Source: Pseudomonas citronellolis (GTDB taxonomy: Bacteria; Pseudomonadota; Gammaproteobacteria; Pseudomonadales; Pseudomonadaceae). From it: 64,000 nucleotides of DNA. A model generated the notes under the pieces. It saw nothing but the letters and a program-made list of their open reading frames with translations, did not search any database and had not been told where the DNA came from. This document shows positions 42,689 through 52,777 of the stretch, piece after piece. The translations under genes were made by a program, and so were the position numbers. The number at the start of each line of letters is the position of its first letter. Position 1 is the first letter of the stretch. Location of the stretch: the NCBI RefSeq assembly GCF_900112375.1, contig NZ_FOLS01000021.1, positions 1 to 64,000 on the forward strand, in the 5' to 3' direction.

Positions 42689-44599
42689 TCAGGCCTCGGG
42701 CGCGGAGGTGGCCAGCAGGGCCAGGCGCTCGGCGATGGCGCGCTCGATGCCGGCGGTGTCCAGGCCGCATTCGGCGAGCATCTGCGCCGGCTTGGCGTGC
42801 TCCACGTAGTAGTCCGGCAGGCCCAGGTGCAGCAGCGGCTGCTGGCGGTTCTCGCGGGCGAGGAACTCGCCGACCGCGGCGCCGGCGCCGCCCATCACGG
42901 CGTTTTCCTCGAGGGTCACCAGCAGTTCGTGGCTGTCGGCCAGCTCACGCACCAGGGCCTCGTCCAGCGGTTTGACGAAGCGCATGTCGGCCACCGTGGC
43001 GTCGAAGCGCTCGGCCACCTGCAGGGCCTCGGCCAGTTGCACGCCGAAGGCCAGGATGGCGACCTTGCCGGCCTTGCCCTGGCGGCGCAGCACGCCCTTG
43101 CCGATCTCCACCGGCGCAAGCGTCGGGTCGATCGGGGTGTTCGGCCCGCTGCCGCGCGGGTAGCGCACCGCCGCCGGGCCCTGGAACAGGTAGCCGGTGG
43201 TCAGCAGCTTGCGCAGTTCGTCCTCGTCGCTGGGGGTCATCACCAGCATGCCGGGGATGCAGCGCAGGTAGGAAAGGTCGAAGCTGCCGGCGTGGGTCGG
43301 GCCGTCCTCGCCGACCAGGCCGGCGCGGTCGATGGCGAAGAGCACGTCGAGGTTCTGCACCGCGACGTCGTGGATCAGTTGATCGTAGCCGCGTTGCAGG
43401 AAGGTGGAGTAGATCGCCACCACCGGCTTGATGCCGTCGCAGGCCATGCCGGCGGCGAGGGTCACCGCGTGCTGCTCGGCGATGGCGACGTCGAAGTAGC
43501 GCTCCGGGAAGCGCTCGGCGAAGGCCACCAGGTCAGAGCCTTCCTTCATCGCCGGGGTGATGCCGACCAGGCGCGGGTCCCGCGACGCCATGTCGCACAG
43601 CCACTGGCCGAAGACGTTGGAGTACTTCGGCCCGCCGGCCTTCTTCGGCGCGGCGCCGGCCGGTTCCAGCTTGGTGATGGCGTGGTAGCCGATGGGGTCG
43701 GCCTCGGCCGGGGCGAAGCCCTTGCCCTTCTTGGTCACCACGTGGAGGAACTGCGGGCCCTTGAGGTCGCGCATGTTGCGCAGGGTGGCGATCAGCGTGG
43801 GCAGGTCGTGGCCGTCGATCGGGCCGATGTAGTTCCAGCCCAGCTCCTCGAAGAGGGTGCCGGGGACCAGCATGCCCTTGGCGTATTCCTCGGTGCGGCG
43901 GGCGATCTCCCAGGCGCCGGGCAGGCGCGAGAGCACCTTCTTGCTGCCCTCGCGCATGCTGCTGTAGGTGCGGCTGGAGAGAATCTTGGCCAGGTAGTTG
44001 GACAGGCCGCCGACGTTGTGCGAGATCGACATGTCGTTGTCGTTGAGGATCACCAGCATGTCGGCCTGCACGTCGGAGGCGTGGTTCAGCGCCTCGAAGG
44101 CCATGCCGGCGGTCAGCGCGCCGTCGCCGATCACCGCCACCGACTTGCGCCCGGAGCCCTGCATGCGCGCGGCGATGGCCATGCCCAGCGCGGCGCTGAT
44201 GGAGGTGCTGGAGTGGCCGACGCCGAAGGTGTCGTACTCGCTCTCCGAGCGCCGCGGGAAGGCGGCCAGGCCGTCCTTCTGGCGCAGGGTGCCCATACGC
44301 TCGCGGCGGCCGGTGAGGATCTTGTGCGGGTAGGCCTGGTGGCCGACGTCCCACACCAGGCGGTCGTCCGGGGTGTCGAAGACGTAGTGCAGGGCGATGG
44401 TCAGCTCGATCACCCCCAGGCCGGCGCCGAAGTGGCCGCCGGTCTGGCCGACGCTGTAGAGCAGGTACTGGCGCAGTTCGTCGGCGAGGCTGACGAGCTC
44501 CGCCTCGCCCAGCCGGCGCAGCTCGACCGGCGTATTGGCGCGGTCGAGCAGGGGGGTGGCGGGGCGCTCGCGGGGGATCTCGTGGAACGTCGTGGGCAT
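42689..44599 (-). CDS. dxs: 1-deoxy-D-xylulose-5-phosphate synthase
   Basis: A 636-residue thiamine-diphosphate enzyme, first step of the MEP isoprenoid pathway (pyruvate + glyceraldehyde 3-phosphate to DXP). Highly conserved, e.g. [19 protein letters not shown], the ThDP motif [17 protein letters not shown]…NDNDMSIS, and [13 protein letters not shown]. The start at 44599 gives [20 protein letters not shown], matching other pseudomonads. It converges on ackA with a 16-bp gap. In other pseudomonads it directly follows ispA; here a 613-bp repeat-filled spacer intervenes. Confidence 0.97.
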   Translation of the reverse strand: MPTTFHEIPRERPATPLLDRANTPVELRRLGEAELVSLADELRQYLLYSVGQTGGHFGAGLGVIELTIALHYVFDTPDDRLVWDVGHQAYPHKILTGRRERMGTLRQKDGLAAFPRRSESEYDTFGVGHSSTSISAALGMAIAARMQGSGRKSVAVIGDGALTAGMAFEALNHASDVQADMLVILNDNDMSISHNVGGLSNYLAKILSSRTYSSMREGSKKVLSRLPGAWEIARRTEEYAKGMLVPGTLFEELGWNYIGPIDGHDLPTLIATLRNMRDLKGPQFLHVVTKKGKGFAPAEADPIGYHAITKLEPAGAAPKKAGGPKYSNVFGQWLCDMASRDPRLVGITPAMKEGSDLVAFAERFPERYFDVAIAEQHAVTLAAGMACDGIKPVVAIYSTFLQRGYDQLIHDVAVQNLDVLFAIDRAGLVGEDGPTHAGSFDLSYLRCIPGMLVMTPSDEDELRKLLTTGYLFQGPAAVRYPRGSGPNTPIDPTLAPVEIGKGVLRRQGKAGKVAILAFGVQLAEALQVAERFDATVADMRFVKPLDEALVRELADSHELLVTLEENAVMGGAGAAVGEFLARENRQQPLLHLGLPDYYVEHAKPAQMLAECGLDTAGIERAIAERLALLATSAPEA

Positions 44600-44831
44600 C
44601 AGGCTGATCGTTATGAGAGGCAAAGATGCGGCAGTTTACCTGATGCTTCTGACAGGCCCAAGCAAGGTGGGGGTGCTGTTTGGTTGGGGGAGGGGGTGGG
44701 TTTCTTGCGGTTGTTCCTGTGGGGCGGGGCTGGTTTTGCCTGTGGGCCTTGGGCCAGAGCGCTTGGCCTTCCAAGGGGCGTTCCGGTGCGCGCGGATGTT
44801 TCTCTGGAAATCCGCACGGCGTTATGCGCCG

Positions 44832-45029
44832 AATCGCGGACGGAGTCCGCTCCTACGGTTCCAGGAAGCACGGGTGTAGGAGCAACTGTCTTGCGCCGAG
44901 GTGCTCTTCGTAGGATGGGTTGAGCTTGCGAAACCCATGCGGTTGCGGTGATGGGTATCGCTTCGCTCAACGCCATCCTACGAAAAGCCGTGCTTCCTGG
45001 AACCGTAGGAGCGGACTTCGTCCGCGATT
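44832..45029. repeat. Nested inverted repeats in the dxs-ispA gap
   Basis: Outer arms at 44832-44872 and 44989-45029 are 41 bp each and complementary with a single mismatch. They consist of a REP unit plus GGTTCCAGGAAGCACG. Inside lies a second inverted unit, CGTAGGATGGGTTGAGC at 44909 onward facing GCTCAACGCCATCCTACG ending at 44982. The surrounding gap (44600-45212) also has a G/T-rich stretch at 44660-44760, a degenerate GTATAACCGC unit near 45068 and a CTCTGGGAGAGGG unit near 45133. No gene is seen. Confidence 0.8.
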
Positions 45030-45212
45030 GGATTCACCGGCCACACCGGGCATCCCGGTGCAATTGGCCTACGGCGTATAACCGCGGAACCAGCCGGCTA
45101 ACGCTGTGTTATCCGCCCACGCCGAACGGCCCCCTCTGCCTCTGGGAGAGGGCTGGGGTGAGGGTTGCGGACTTCGCCGATACCTCGTTGCCTGACCCGT
45201 ACCGCCGACCCC

Positions 45213-46100
45213 TCAGCTACGCCGATCGACGATATAGCGAGCCAGCTCCCGCAGCGGCTCAGCACCTTCGCCGAAGCCTTCCAGGGCCGCCAGGGCCTGG
45301 TCGCGCAGGGCCAGGGCGTAGGCCTTGGCGGCTTCCAGGCCGAGCAGGGCGGGGTAGGTGGGTTTGTCGTGGGCCTGGTCCTTGCCCTGGGTCTTGCCCA
45401 GGGTAGCCGTGTCGCTTTCCACGTCGAGGATGTCGTCCTGCACCTGGAACGCCAGGCCGATGGCTCCAGCGTAGCGGGCCAGGGCCTCCAGACGTTCGGC
45501 GTCGGCCTGGCCGCTGGCCAGGGCGCCGAGGCGCACGCTGGCTTCGATCAGCGCGCCGGTCTTGTGCCGGTGCATGGTTTCCAGGGCCGCCTGGTCGATC
45601 TTGCGGCCCACCGCCTCGAGGTCGATGGCCTGGCCGCCGACCATGCCGGCGGAGCCGGCGGCGCGGGCCAGGGCGGTGACCATGGCCAGGCGCGTTTCGG
45701 CGTCCTGCGGGTTCAACCGGGCCTCGGCCAGCACTTCGAAGGCCAGCGCCTGCAGGCCGTCGCCGGCGAGGATGGCGCAGGCCTCGTCGAAGGCGATGTG
45801 GGTGGTCGGCTGGCCGCGGCGCAGGTCGTCGTCGTCCATCGCCGGCAGGTCGTCGTGGACCAGCGAGTAGGCGTGGATCAGCTCCACCGCGCAGGCCGCG
45901 CCGTCGGCCCGGGCGGGGTCGCCGCCCAAGGCCTCGCAGGCGGCGTAGGCCAGCAGTGGGCGCACGCGCTTGCCACCGTTGACCACGCTGTAGCGCATGG
46001 CCTGGTAGAGGCGCTGGAGGTCTTCGCGGGGCGGGGTGAACAGGGTTTCCAGGGCGGCGTCTACACGCGCCTGGCAGCGCGCCTGGTAGGCGGCGATCAT
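45213..46100 (-). CDS. ispA: Farnesyl diphosphate synthase (geranyltranstransferase)
   Basis: A 295-residue trans-prenyltransferase. The first Asp-rich motif is [15 protein letters not shown] near residue 85, the second [12 protein letters not shown] near 225, with GGKRVRPLL near 45. It condenses isopentenyl diphosphate with allylic substrates to FPP. The start at 46100 overlaps the xseB stop by four bases, so xseB-ispA is one unit and originally fed into dxs. Confidence 0.96.
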   Translation of the reverse strand: MIAAYQARCQARVDAALETLFTPPREDLQRLYQAMRYSVVNGGKRVRPLLAYAACEALGGDPARADGAACAVELIHAYSLVHDDLPAMDDDDLRRGQPTTHIAFDEACAILAGDGLQALAFEVLAEARLNPQDAETRLAMVTALARAAGSAGMVGGQAIDLEAVGRKIDQAALETMHRHKTGALIEASVRLGALASGQADAERLEALARYAGAIGLAFQVQDDILDVESDTATLGKTQGKDQAHDKPTYPALLGLEAAKAYALALRDQALAALEGFGEGAEPLRELARYIVDRRS

Positions 46101-46339
46101 GCGTCTTCGCCTTCGCTGTCGAACGGCGCCTCGCTCAGCTCGCCATCGCGCTCCAGCAGCACCTGCACCTTCTGCTCGGCCTGGCTCAGCGCCGCCTGGC
46201 ATTCGCGGGTCAGGCGGATGCCCTGCTCGAAGGCGCCGAGCGAGTCCTCCAGGGACAACTCGCCACTTTCCAGGCGTTCCACCAGGGTTTGCAGTTCGGC
46301 GAGGGACTGTTCGAAATCGACGGCTTTCTTGCGGGCCAT
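46097..46339 (-). CDS. xseB: Exodeoxyribonuclease VII small subunit
   Basis: An 80-residue protein with the XseB pattern [40 protein letters not shown] and AEQKVQVLL, forming the helical hairpin that binds XseA. The acidic tail is normal. First gene of the xseB-ispA unit. Confidence 0.95.
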   Translation of the reverse strand: MARKKAVDFEQSLAELQTLVERLESGELSLEDSLGAFEQGIRLTRECQAALSQAEQKVQVLLERDGELSEAPFDSEGEDA

Positions 46340-46457
46340 GGGACATCTCGGCGGGGTATTCGGAACCCGGCGACACTAGCAGAGACGCGCCTTGCGGGCA
46401 AATCCGCGGGCCTTGCCCGGCATCCCGGTGGCGCATGTTTCGCGCTAAGCTTGGGCC

Positions 46458-47057
46458 ATGAACTACCTCGCCCATCTCCACCTCGGCGGTTCGCAGCCGG
46501 CGCAGTTGCTCGGCAGCCTCTACGGCGATTTCGTCAAGGGGCCGCTGGCTGGGCGCTGGCCGGCGGACATCGAGGCGGCCATCCGCCTGCACCGGCGCAT
46601 CGACGCCTTCACCGACAGCCATCCGCTGGTGCATGCGGCGAAGCTGCGTTTTCCCGCCGAGCGGCGGCGCCTGGCGGGCGTGCTGCTGGACGTGTTCTTC
46701 GACCATTGCCTGGCGCGGGACTGGGACACATTCAGCAACGAGCCGCTCAGCGAATTCACCCGCCGCGTCTATGGTGTACTGAACACCACCCCGCAGTTGC
46801 CCGAGCGCCTGGCGCGCATCGCCCCGCGCATGGCGGCGCAGGACTGGCTGGGCAGCTACCGCGAGTTCACGGTGCTGCAGGACGTGCTCGCCGGCATGGC
46901 CCGCCGGCTGTCGCGCCCGGGCCTGCTGGACGGCGCCTGGGAGGAACTGGCCGAGCGCTACCAGCCGCTGAGCGACGACTTCCGCGCGTTCTACCCGCAA
47001 CTGCTGGCGCTGGCTGGGCGGCGCGACAATTTGCCTGGGGATCGCCCCCCGGCTTGA
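46458..47057 (+). CDS. acpH: Acyl carrier protein phosphodiesterase
   Basis: A 199-residue AcpH-family protein (removes the 4'-phosphopantetheine arm from holo-ACP). It begins MNYLAHLHLGG and has GSLYGDFVKGPL, AIRLHRRIDAFTDSHP and LLDVFFDHCLARDW, in which the conserved His/Asp residues bind the metal. It is transcribed divergently from xseB and ends just before the Anr-type box of the next gene. Confidence 0.9.
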   Translation: MNYLAHLHLGGSQPAQLLGSLYGDFVKGPLAGRWPADIEAAIRLHRRIDAFTDSHPLVHAAKLRFPAERRRLAGVLLDVFFDHCLARDWDTFSNEPLSEFTRRVYGVLNTTPQLPERLARIAPRMAAQDWLGSYREFTVLQDVLAGMARRLSRPGLLDGAWEELAERYQPLSDDFRAFYPQLLALAGRRDNLPGDRPPA

Positions 47058-47067
47058 TATGCATCAA
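47054..47067 (+). promoter_or_regulatory. Anr/FNR box before the universal stress gene
   Basis: A perfect TTGAT-ATGC-ATCAA, matching the Anr/FNR consensus TTGATNNNNATCAA. Its centre is 64 bp before the start codon at 47125. A class II promoter (centre at -41.5) would start near 47102, with CAATAG-like bases around -10. Oxygen-limited induction of the downstream gene is predicted. Confidence 0.8.
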
Positions 47068-47124
47068 ACGTAGGAAAGCCATGAAAGGATGCAATAGAAC
47101 CCACGACGGAGAGGGAGGTGCAGC

Positions 47125-47991
47125 ATGCTCAAATCATTGATGATCGCCACGGATTTGTCTTCGCGCTCGGAGAAGGCCCTGCAACGCGCCGGCGCCCTGG
47201 CCAAGCGCTTCGGCTGCCCGTGGACGGTGCTCTGCGTGGTGGATGAGGACCAGCCGGCGGCGCTGGTCGAGCAGGAGGCGACGCAGGTCCGGCTGCTGCT
47301 GGAGGCGCGCCTGGTCGAACTCACCGCCCTGGGCGGCAGTTGCCCGCGCATCCGCGTCGAGGTCGGCGACCCGAACCAGAAGATCGTCAGCTGCGCGCTG
47401 GAGGAGGATGTCGACCTGCTGGTGATGGGCTCGCACCGCAAGAGCGTGCTGCGCGACATCTTCGTCGGCACCACGGTGGAACGCGTGGTGCGCGCCGGCA
47501 AGCTGCCGGTGCTGATGGTCAACCAGCCGGCGGTCGGTGAATACCGTGACCTGCTATTGGCGCTGGACACCTCGCCGGCCTCGGCCAATGCGGTGCGCGT
47601 CGCCGAGCGCCTGGGCCTGCTGCAGGGCGCGGTGCGCCGCGCCATCTATGCCTTCAGCCCGCTGGCCAAGGGCATGATGCAGTACTCCGGGGTCAGCGAG
47701 GAGCGCATCGACGAGTTCGTCGGCACCGAGACGCGCCAGGCGGTGGACGAGTTCAAGGCGTTCCTCCGGGACCAGCAGCTGGAACCCTGGATCGACGAAC
47801 AGCTGGTCGCCGTCGGCCTGCCGGGCAACGTGCTGGAGCGCATGTCCGAGAAGCACCGGCCGGACCTGCTGGTGATGGGTACCCGGGGCATGGGCGGGAT
47901 CAAGCGTGCCCTGATCGGCAGTGTCGCCGACTACGCCCTGCGCGAACTGGATTGCGACATCCTGGTCGTGCCGCCGGAAACCGGCGTGTAG
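47125..47991 (+). CDS. Universal stress protein, tandem Usp domains
   Basis: A 288-residue protein with two Usp domains. Domain 1 (about 1-140) has LMIATDLSSRSEKALQRAG and ends with VMGSHRKSVLRDIFVGTTVERVVR in outline. Domain 2 (about 145-285) ends with LLVMGTRGMGGIKRALIGSV and ADYALRELDCDILVV. The G-2X-G-9X-G(S/T) nucleotide-binding pattern is recognisable in domain 2. Pseudomonas relatives are Anr-controlled and aid anaerobic survival; the perfect Anr box upstream agrees. Confidence 0.92.
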   Translation: MLKSLMIATDLSSRSEKALQRAGALAKRFGCPWTVLCVVDEDQPAALVEQEATQVRLLLEARLVELTALGGSCPRIRVEVGDPNQKIVSCALEEDVDLLVMGSHRKSVLRDIFVGTTVERVVRAGKLPVLMVNQPAVGEYRDLLLALDTSPASANAVRVAERLGLLQGAVRRAIYAFSPLAKGMMQYSGVSEERIDEFVGTETRQAVDEFKAFLRDQQLEPWIDEQLVAVGLPGNVLERMSEKHRPDLLVMGTRGMGGIKRALIGSVADYALRELDCDILVVPPETGV

Positions 47992-48026
47992 GACGGCGCG
48001 GCGCAGGTCCGCGCGCTAGGGAAACG

Positions 48027-48128
48027 ACGGCGCCCGCCAATGGCGGGCGCCGTGCTTTCCGGTTGGCGCCCAAGCCTGCGCCGCCGTCCGGGGCGGAACC
48101 TGCCAGCCGTGGCGCCCGGCAGGTTCGA
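48027..48128. terminator. Hairpins between the convergent usp and olsA genes
   Basis: A perfect 12-bp stem ACGGCGCCCGCC-AAT-GGCGGGCGCCGT (48027-48053) has T-rich bases on both outer sides, so it can act in either direction. A second stem AACCTGCC / GGCAGGTT (48097-48125) is followed by CGACTTCTTCTTT on the plus strand. Confidence 0.7.
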
Positions 48129-48137
48129 CTTCTTCTT

Positions 48138-48902
48138 TCAGGCGGCCAGCGCCTGCTCCCGAGCGACTTCCCCGTAGATCACCGTGCCGATGGCGGCGTG
48201 GGCCTGCTGCGCCAGCTGGGCGCGGTCGCGGCCCTGGCTGGGCAGCGGCGCGAGCAGGTGGATTTCCACGCAGCCGCGGTCGTTGCGCAGCAGCCGCAGC
48301 AGGTGGCTGACCAACTCGTCGTCGCCGATGAAGGGGGCCAAATGGTCCGGCTCGCCGTCGCGCAGGTAGCGCAGGGCCACCGGCTGCAGCGGCACCCCGG
48401 CGTGGATGGCGCCGGCCAGCAGGCGCCCATGGAAGTTGCGCAGGCCGCGGCCGTCGGTGGTGGTGCCTTCCGGGAAGATCAGCGTCGAGCGGCCCAGTTG
48501 CAGGGCCCCGGCGATCTGCTCGCCGAGGCGGCTGCCGTCGCCCGAGCCGCGGCGGATGAACAGGGTGCCGGCCTTTTCCGCCAGCCAGCCGGCCAGCGGC
48601 CACTGGCGCACCTCGGCCTTGGACAGGAAGGTCAGCGGGGCCAGGGCGCCGAGCAGCGGGATGTCGAGCCAGGACACGTGGTTGCTGACCCACAGCGCCG
48701 GCTGCCGGGGCAGCTCGCCGTAGACCTTCACCCGCAGCGGCAGGGCGCGGCTCAGGCGCGCCAGCCACCAGCGCGTCAGGCTCTGGCGCAGGGCGGTCCA
48801 GTCGTAGCCGGGCAGGCGTTCGAGCAGCGCCACCCCGGCGGCCAGCGCCAGGCCCAGACCGATCACCGCCAGCAGGCGGGCGATGCGCCAGGCGCCGCGC
48901 AT
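48138..48902 (-). CDS. olsA: Lyso-ornithine lipid O-acyltransferase
   Basis: A 254-residue PlsC-family 1-acyl transferase, anchored by a hydrophobic segment at about 6-25. The catalytic HX4D lies in SNHVSWLDIPLLG and the substrate motif in LIFPEGTTTDG. Directly downstream of the OlsB-like gene and overlapping it by one base. This pair is the ornithine lipid pathway of Pseudomonas (OlsB makes lyso-ornithine lipid, OlsA adds the second acyl chain). Confidence 0.88.
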   Translation of the reverse strand: MRGAWRIARLLAVIGLGLALAAGVALLERLPGYDWTALRQSLTRWWLARLSRALPLRVKVYGELPRQPALWVSNHVSWLDIPLLGALAPLTFLSKAEVRQWPLAGWLAEKAGTLFIRRGSGDGSRLGEQIAGALQLGRSTLIFPEGTTTDGRGLRNFHGRLLAGAIHAGVPLQPVALRYLRDGEPDHLAPFIGDDELVSHLLRLLRNDRGCVEIHLLAPLPSQGRDRAQLAQQAHAAIGTVIYGEVAREQALAA

Positions 48903-49660
48903 CACACGGCCGCCTTGAAGTGGCGGGCGTAGCGCGGGCACAGCTCGTCGCGCTTGAGCAGGATGAACACGTCGGCGACCTGGAAGTCCGGGTCCCAGCA
49001 GGGCTCGCCGCAGATCTTCGCGCCCAGGCGCATGTAGGCCTTGAGCAGCGGCGGCAGCTCGGCGGTGAGGTTGTCCGGCAGCTCCTGCGCCGGCAGCGGC
49101 GTCTTCGGCTCGGCGCGCAGGTTCTCGCGGCACAGGTAGCGCTCGCGCAGGCGCTGCATCACCGCCAGGGCCTGGATGCCGCCGTCGCGCATGGGGATGC
49201 TGGCGCAGCCCATCAGGTAGCGGTAGCCGCCCTCGTTGAGCACCTCGGCCAGCTCGCCCCAGAGCACGGCGATGGTGGCGCCGTTGCGGTAGGCCGGGTC
49301 GACGCAGGTGCGGCCGATCTCCAGCACCGGGCCCTGCAACTCGGCCAGGCCGTCGAGGTGGAATTCCTCCTCGCTGTAGAAGCGCCCCAGGCGTTCGGCG
49401 GCGCGGTGGTCGAGCAGGCGGGTGGTGGCCACCAGGGCGCCGCTGGCCAGGTCGCGCACGCCGATGTGCTGGCAGTGGCTGTCGTAGTCGTCCAGGTCCA
49501 GGCCGAGCTCGGCACCCTTCAGGCGCGCATCGAATTCGGTGCTGAACACGCTGAAACGCAGGGCCTGGGCTTCGCGCAGGGCGCGGGCGCCGCGCAGGCG
49601 CACGGCTTTCAGGCGGCGTTCTTCGCGCGGGGTGTCGCAGGCGTGGGCGGTCTGACTCAT
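48902..49660 (-). CDS. olsB: L-ornithine N(alpha)-acyltransferase
   Basis: A 252-residue GNAT-related acyltransferase using acyl-ACP. Family blocks are [63 protein letters not shown] and [20 protein letters not shown]. The start is at 49660. Ornithine lipids replace phospholipids when phosphate is scarce, but no Pho box was identified in the short upstream region. Confidence 0.88.
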   Translation of the reverse strand: MSQTAHACDTPREERRLKAVRLRGARALREAQALRFSVFSTEFDARLKGAELGLDLDDYDSHCQHIGVRDLASGALVATTRLLDHRAAERLGRFYSEEEFHLDGLAELQGPVLEIGRTCVDPAYRNGATIAVLWGELAEVLNEGGYRYLMGCASIPMRDGGIQALAVMQRLRERYLCRENLRAEPKTPLPAQELPDNLTAELPPLLKAYMRLGAKICGEPCWDPDFQVADVFILLKRDELCPRYARHFKAAV

Positions 49661-49804
49661 GCGGAGGCCTCCATGGGCCGGCCAGGCGGGTTGCGGCCGG
49701 TCGCCTTTGTTGTGCAAGCTCAGGCTAGGAAGCGGCGGTGTCACGCTTGTGACCCTGGCGTGATGCTTGTATGACAACACCACCCCCCGGATGAGGATCG
49801 CCCC

Positions 49805-50701
49805 ATGCCCTGGAACCGCCTGCTCGGCCCCCTGGAGCCACTGTCCGCCGGCCTGGCCCTGGAGGACTGGTACGCCGAACTGCTGGCCTGCGCCGCTGGC
49901 GCCGGGCCGCTGGAGCTGGCGGTGCTCGCCGGGCGCCTGGCGGCGACCCCCGGCCTGGCCTTCCTCGGCGGCTACCAGGCGGCCCTGCGTGCCCTGTGGC
50001 CGGCGGCCCCGGCCGGGCTGGGCGCGCTCTGCGTCAGCGAGGGCAAGAGCCTGCGCCCGGCGGACCTGGCCACCCGCCTGGACGGCCTGACCCTGCACGG
50101 CCGCAAGGACTTCGCCACCGCCGCCGACAGCGCCGCCTGGTACCTGGTGGCGGCGCGCGACGAGCCGGACGGCGAGGCCCCGCGCCTGGCCATGACCGTG
50201 GTGCTGGCCGGCGCCCCCGGCGCGCGCCTGGAGCCGATGCCGGCCATGCCGCTGATCCCCGACATCCCCCACGCCCGGCTGATCCTCGAGGGCGCCCACT
50301 GCGAGCGCCTGCCGGGCGACGGCTGGGACGCCTACAGCAAGCCGTTCCGCGGCCTGGAAGACCTGCACGTGATGGCCGCGCTGCTGGCCTGGCTGTACGG
50401 CGTGGGCCTGGCCAGCCGTTGGCCGCGGGAATTGCCCCTGCGCCTGGCCGGGCTGCTGGCCGGCTGCGCCGAAGTGGCGCGGCACCCGGTGGGCGACACG
50501 GCGACGCACCTGCTGCTGGGCGGCCTGTTCGCCCAGTTCGACGCCCTGACCCCGGCGCTGGACGCCGCCATCGCCCAGGGCCCGGAGCATTGGGCACAGT
50601 TGTGGAAGCGCGACCGCGCCGTGCTCGCCCTGGGTGGCAGCGCCCGCGCCAGGCGCCTGGACAAGGCCTGGGCGGCACTGGGGCTTGACCCAGGTCAGTG
50701 A
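49805..50701 (+). CDS. Acyl-CoA-dehydrogenase-like protein of unknown role
   Basis: A 298-residue protein. The middle (about 75-150) resembles the beta domain of acyl-CoA dehydrogenases: [26 protein letters not shown], in outline, then a long helical C-terminal half. The usual N-terminal helical domain is short and no catalytic Glu can be placed, so it may be a non-catalytic relative. It is divergent from olsB and followed by the MBL-fold gene. A counterpart sits beside olsBA in other pseudomonads (recollection). Confidence 0.65.
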   Translation: MPWNRLLGPLEPLSAGLALEDWYAELLACAAGAGPLELAVLAGRLAATPGLAFLGGYQAALRALWPAAPAGLGALCVSEGKSLRPADLATRLDGLTLHGRKDFATAADSAAWYLVAARDEPDGEAPRLAMTVVLAGAPGARLEPMPAMPLIPDIPHARLILEGAHCERLPGDGWDAYSKPFRGLEDLHVMAALLAWLYGVGLASRWPRELPLRLAGLLAGCAEVARHPVGDTATHLLLGGLFAQFDALTPALDAAIAQGPEHWAQLWKRDRAVLALGGSARARRLDKAWAALGLDPGQ

Positions 50702-50773
50702 GGCCGGCGCCCGCGCCTGGGTACCCTGCGCGACATTCCGCCGCCCCACCGGCATGACCCCGCAGGAAGCTCC

Positions 50774-51559
50774 ATGCGTCGCGAACCCATAGTGCTGTTC
50801 GACAACGGCACCCACCAATGCCTGTGCTTCGACGACCTCGTCAGTGGCGACGGGGTGCAGTCCAACCAGTTCCTCATCGTCGACCACGGCCAGTACCTGC
50901 TGCTCGACCCGGGCGGCGACCTGACCTACACGCCGCTGTCGCTGGAGCTGTCGAAGCTGATGCCGCTGCAGGAGCTGGACTACATCTTCGCCTCGCACCA
51001 GGACCCGGATATCATCGCCGCGCTGGACAAGTGGCTGCTGCACACCCGCGCCAAGGTCATCTGCTCCAAGCTCTGGGCGCGCTTCCTGCCGCACCTGACG
51101 GCCAGCTACCTGGCGGTCAGCCACGGCATCTCCACCTACGACCGCGTCATCGCCGTGCCCGACCGCGGCCAGTCGCTGAACCTCGGGCGCTGCCAGTTGA
51201 AGGTGCTGCCGGCGCACTTCCTGCACTCGGTGGGCAACTTCCAGATCTACGACCCGGTCAGCCGCATCCTCTTCTCCGGCGACATGGGCGCCTCCCTGGT
51301 GGACGACGCCAACCCGGTGCAGGACTTCGCCGAGCACCTGCCGCACATGCTCGGCTTCCACCGCCGCTACATGGCCAGCAACAAGGTGTGCCGGCTATGG
51401 GCGGACATGGTGCGCACCCTCGACGTGCAGATGATGGTGCCGCAGCACGGCCGGCCCTTCGTCGGGCGGCCGATGATCGACGCCTTCCTGGACTGGATCA
51501 GCGGCCTGGAATGCGGCATGGACCTGCTCGGCCCGGCCGACTACCAGGTGCCGCGCTGA
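50774..51559 (+). CDS. MBL-fold metallo-hydrolase, ODP-type
   Basis: A 261-residue metallo-beta-lactamase fold. The usual HxHxDH is replaced by SHQDPD (His75, Asp77, Asp79), with His148/His151 in AHFLHSVGN and FSGDMGAS near 170 as later ligands. This variant is typical of the ODP group of diiron MBL proteins, which bind oxygen or act as redox sensors in chemotaxis or c-di-GMP systems. No kinase or receptor is adjacent. Confidence 0.82.
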   Translation: MRREPIVLFDNGTHQCLCFDDLVSGDGVQSNQFLIVDHGQYLLLDPGGDLTYTPLSLELSKLMPLQELDYIFASHQDPDIIAALDKWLLHTRAKVICSKLWARFLPHLTASYLAVSHGISTYDRVIAVPDRGQSLNLGRCQLKVLPAHFLHSVGNFQIYDPVSRILFSGDMGASLVDDANPVQDFAEHLPHMLGFHRRYMASNKVCRLWADMVRTLDVQMMVPQHGRPFVGRPMIDAFLDWISGLECGMDLLGPADYQVPR

Positions 51560-51649
51560 ATTCGTCCGCCATTCCGGCGTGATCGGCGCTTATAGCCGTC
51601 ATGGCAGCGTGCTAGGGTTCCGCCGGAGCTGACAACAAGAGGCCCGCCG

Positions 51650-52777
51650 ATGCCCATGCCCTCCCTGCGCCCGCTGCTGCGTGGCCTCACCCTGGTCGCC
51701 GGCCTGTGCCTGCTGGCGCCGGCCCATGCGGAAACCTGGCCGGACGCCGACTGGCAGCCCGGCCCCGCGCCCAGCGGCCCGGCGTTGCAGGCCTTCGAAG
51801 CCTATGCCTTCCCGGCGCGCGACGACGCCACCCGCCAGGGCGTGCGCAGCGACGCCGTGGTGGTGATCCGCGACGGCCAGCTGGTCTACGAACGCTATGC
51901 CGGGCCGACACGGGCGCAGACCCCGCACCTGGCCTGGTCGATGAGCAAGAGCATCATGGCCTGCGTGCTCGGCGTGGCCTACGGCGAGGGCCGTTTCCAG
52001 CTGGACGACGCGGTGGCGCAGCACTTCGCGCCCTTCGCCGAGCACCCGCAGGTGAAGATGCGCCACCTGCTCAACTGGGCCTCGGGCCTGGCCTGGGGAG
52101 AGGACTACGAATACGCCCCGCTGAAATCCTCGGTGGTGGCCATGCTCTACACCCGCGGCCGCGACGACATGGCCGGCTTCGTCGCCGGCTTCCCCGCCGA
52201 CGCCGAGCCGGGCCAGCGCTTCCGCTACTCCAGCGGCGACAGCAACGTGCTCGCCGCCAGCCTCAGGCAGATGGTCGGCGATGCCTACGCCGATTACCCC
52301 TGGACTGCGCTGTTCGAGCCCCTGGGCATCCGCTCGGCGGTGTGGGAACGCGACGCCAGCGGCACCTTCGTCGGCTCCTCCTACGCCTACATGACCGCCC
52401 GCGACCTGGCGCGCATCGGCCTGCTGATGCAGCGCGGCGGGCGCTGGAAGGAACGCCAGCTGCTGCCGCAGGCCTGGATGCAGTTCGCCCTCACGCCGTT
52501 CGCCAACTACCGCCCGAGCGCGGAAGACGCCAGCGACGGCGTGCCCGGCGGCCAGTGGTGGCTCAACCGCGCCCCGGCCGGCGCCGGCCTGCCCTGGCCG
52601 AACGCCCCGGAAACCACCTTCGCCGCCCTCGGCCACTGGGGCCAGGCGCTCTACGTGCTGCCCGACCAGAAGCTGGTGATCGTGCGCTACGCCGACGACC
52701 GCGACGGCAGCTACCGCCACGACGACTTCCTCAAGCGGGCCCTCGCGGCCTTCGCCCAGCCGGAGGCCAAGCCATGA
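51650..52777 (+). CDS. Secreted serine hydrolase, beta-lactamase/penicillin-binding fold
   Basis: A 375-residue protein with a signal peptide (about 1-27, ending AHA). The class C-type nucleophile motif SMSK is at 97-100 and a YSS (YxN-like) motif near residue 192. The C-terminal GHWGQALYVLPDQKLVIVRY supplies the third active-site element. Likely a periplasmic esterase or amidase; no hint of substrate. Overlaps the small gene downstream as ATGA. Confidence 0.85.
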   Translation: MPMPSLRPLLRGLTLVAGLCLLAPAHAETWPDADWQPGPAPSGPALQAFEAYAFPARDDATRQGVRSDAVVVIRDGQLVYERYAGPTRAQTPHLAWSMSKSIMACVLGVAYGEGRFQLDDAVAQHFAPFAEHPQVKMRHLLNWASGLAWGEDYEYAPLKSSVVAMLYTRGRDDMAGFVAGFPADAEPGQRFRYSSGDSNVLAASLRQMVGDAYADYPWTALFEPLGIRSAVWERDASGTFVGSSYAYMTARDLARIGLLMQRGGRWKERQLLPQAWMQFALTPFANYRPSAEDASDGVPGGQWWLNRAPAGAGLPWPNAPETTFAALGHWGQALYVLPDQKLVIVRYADDRDGSYRHDDFLKRALAAFAQPEAKP

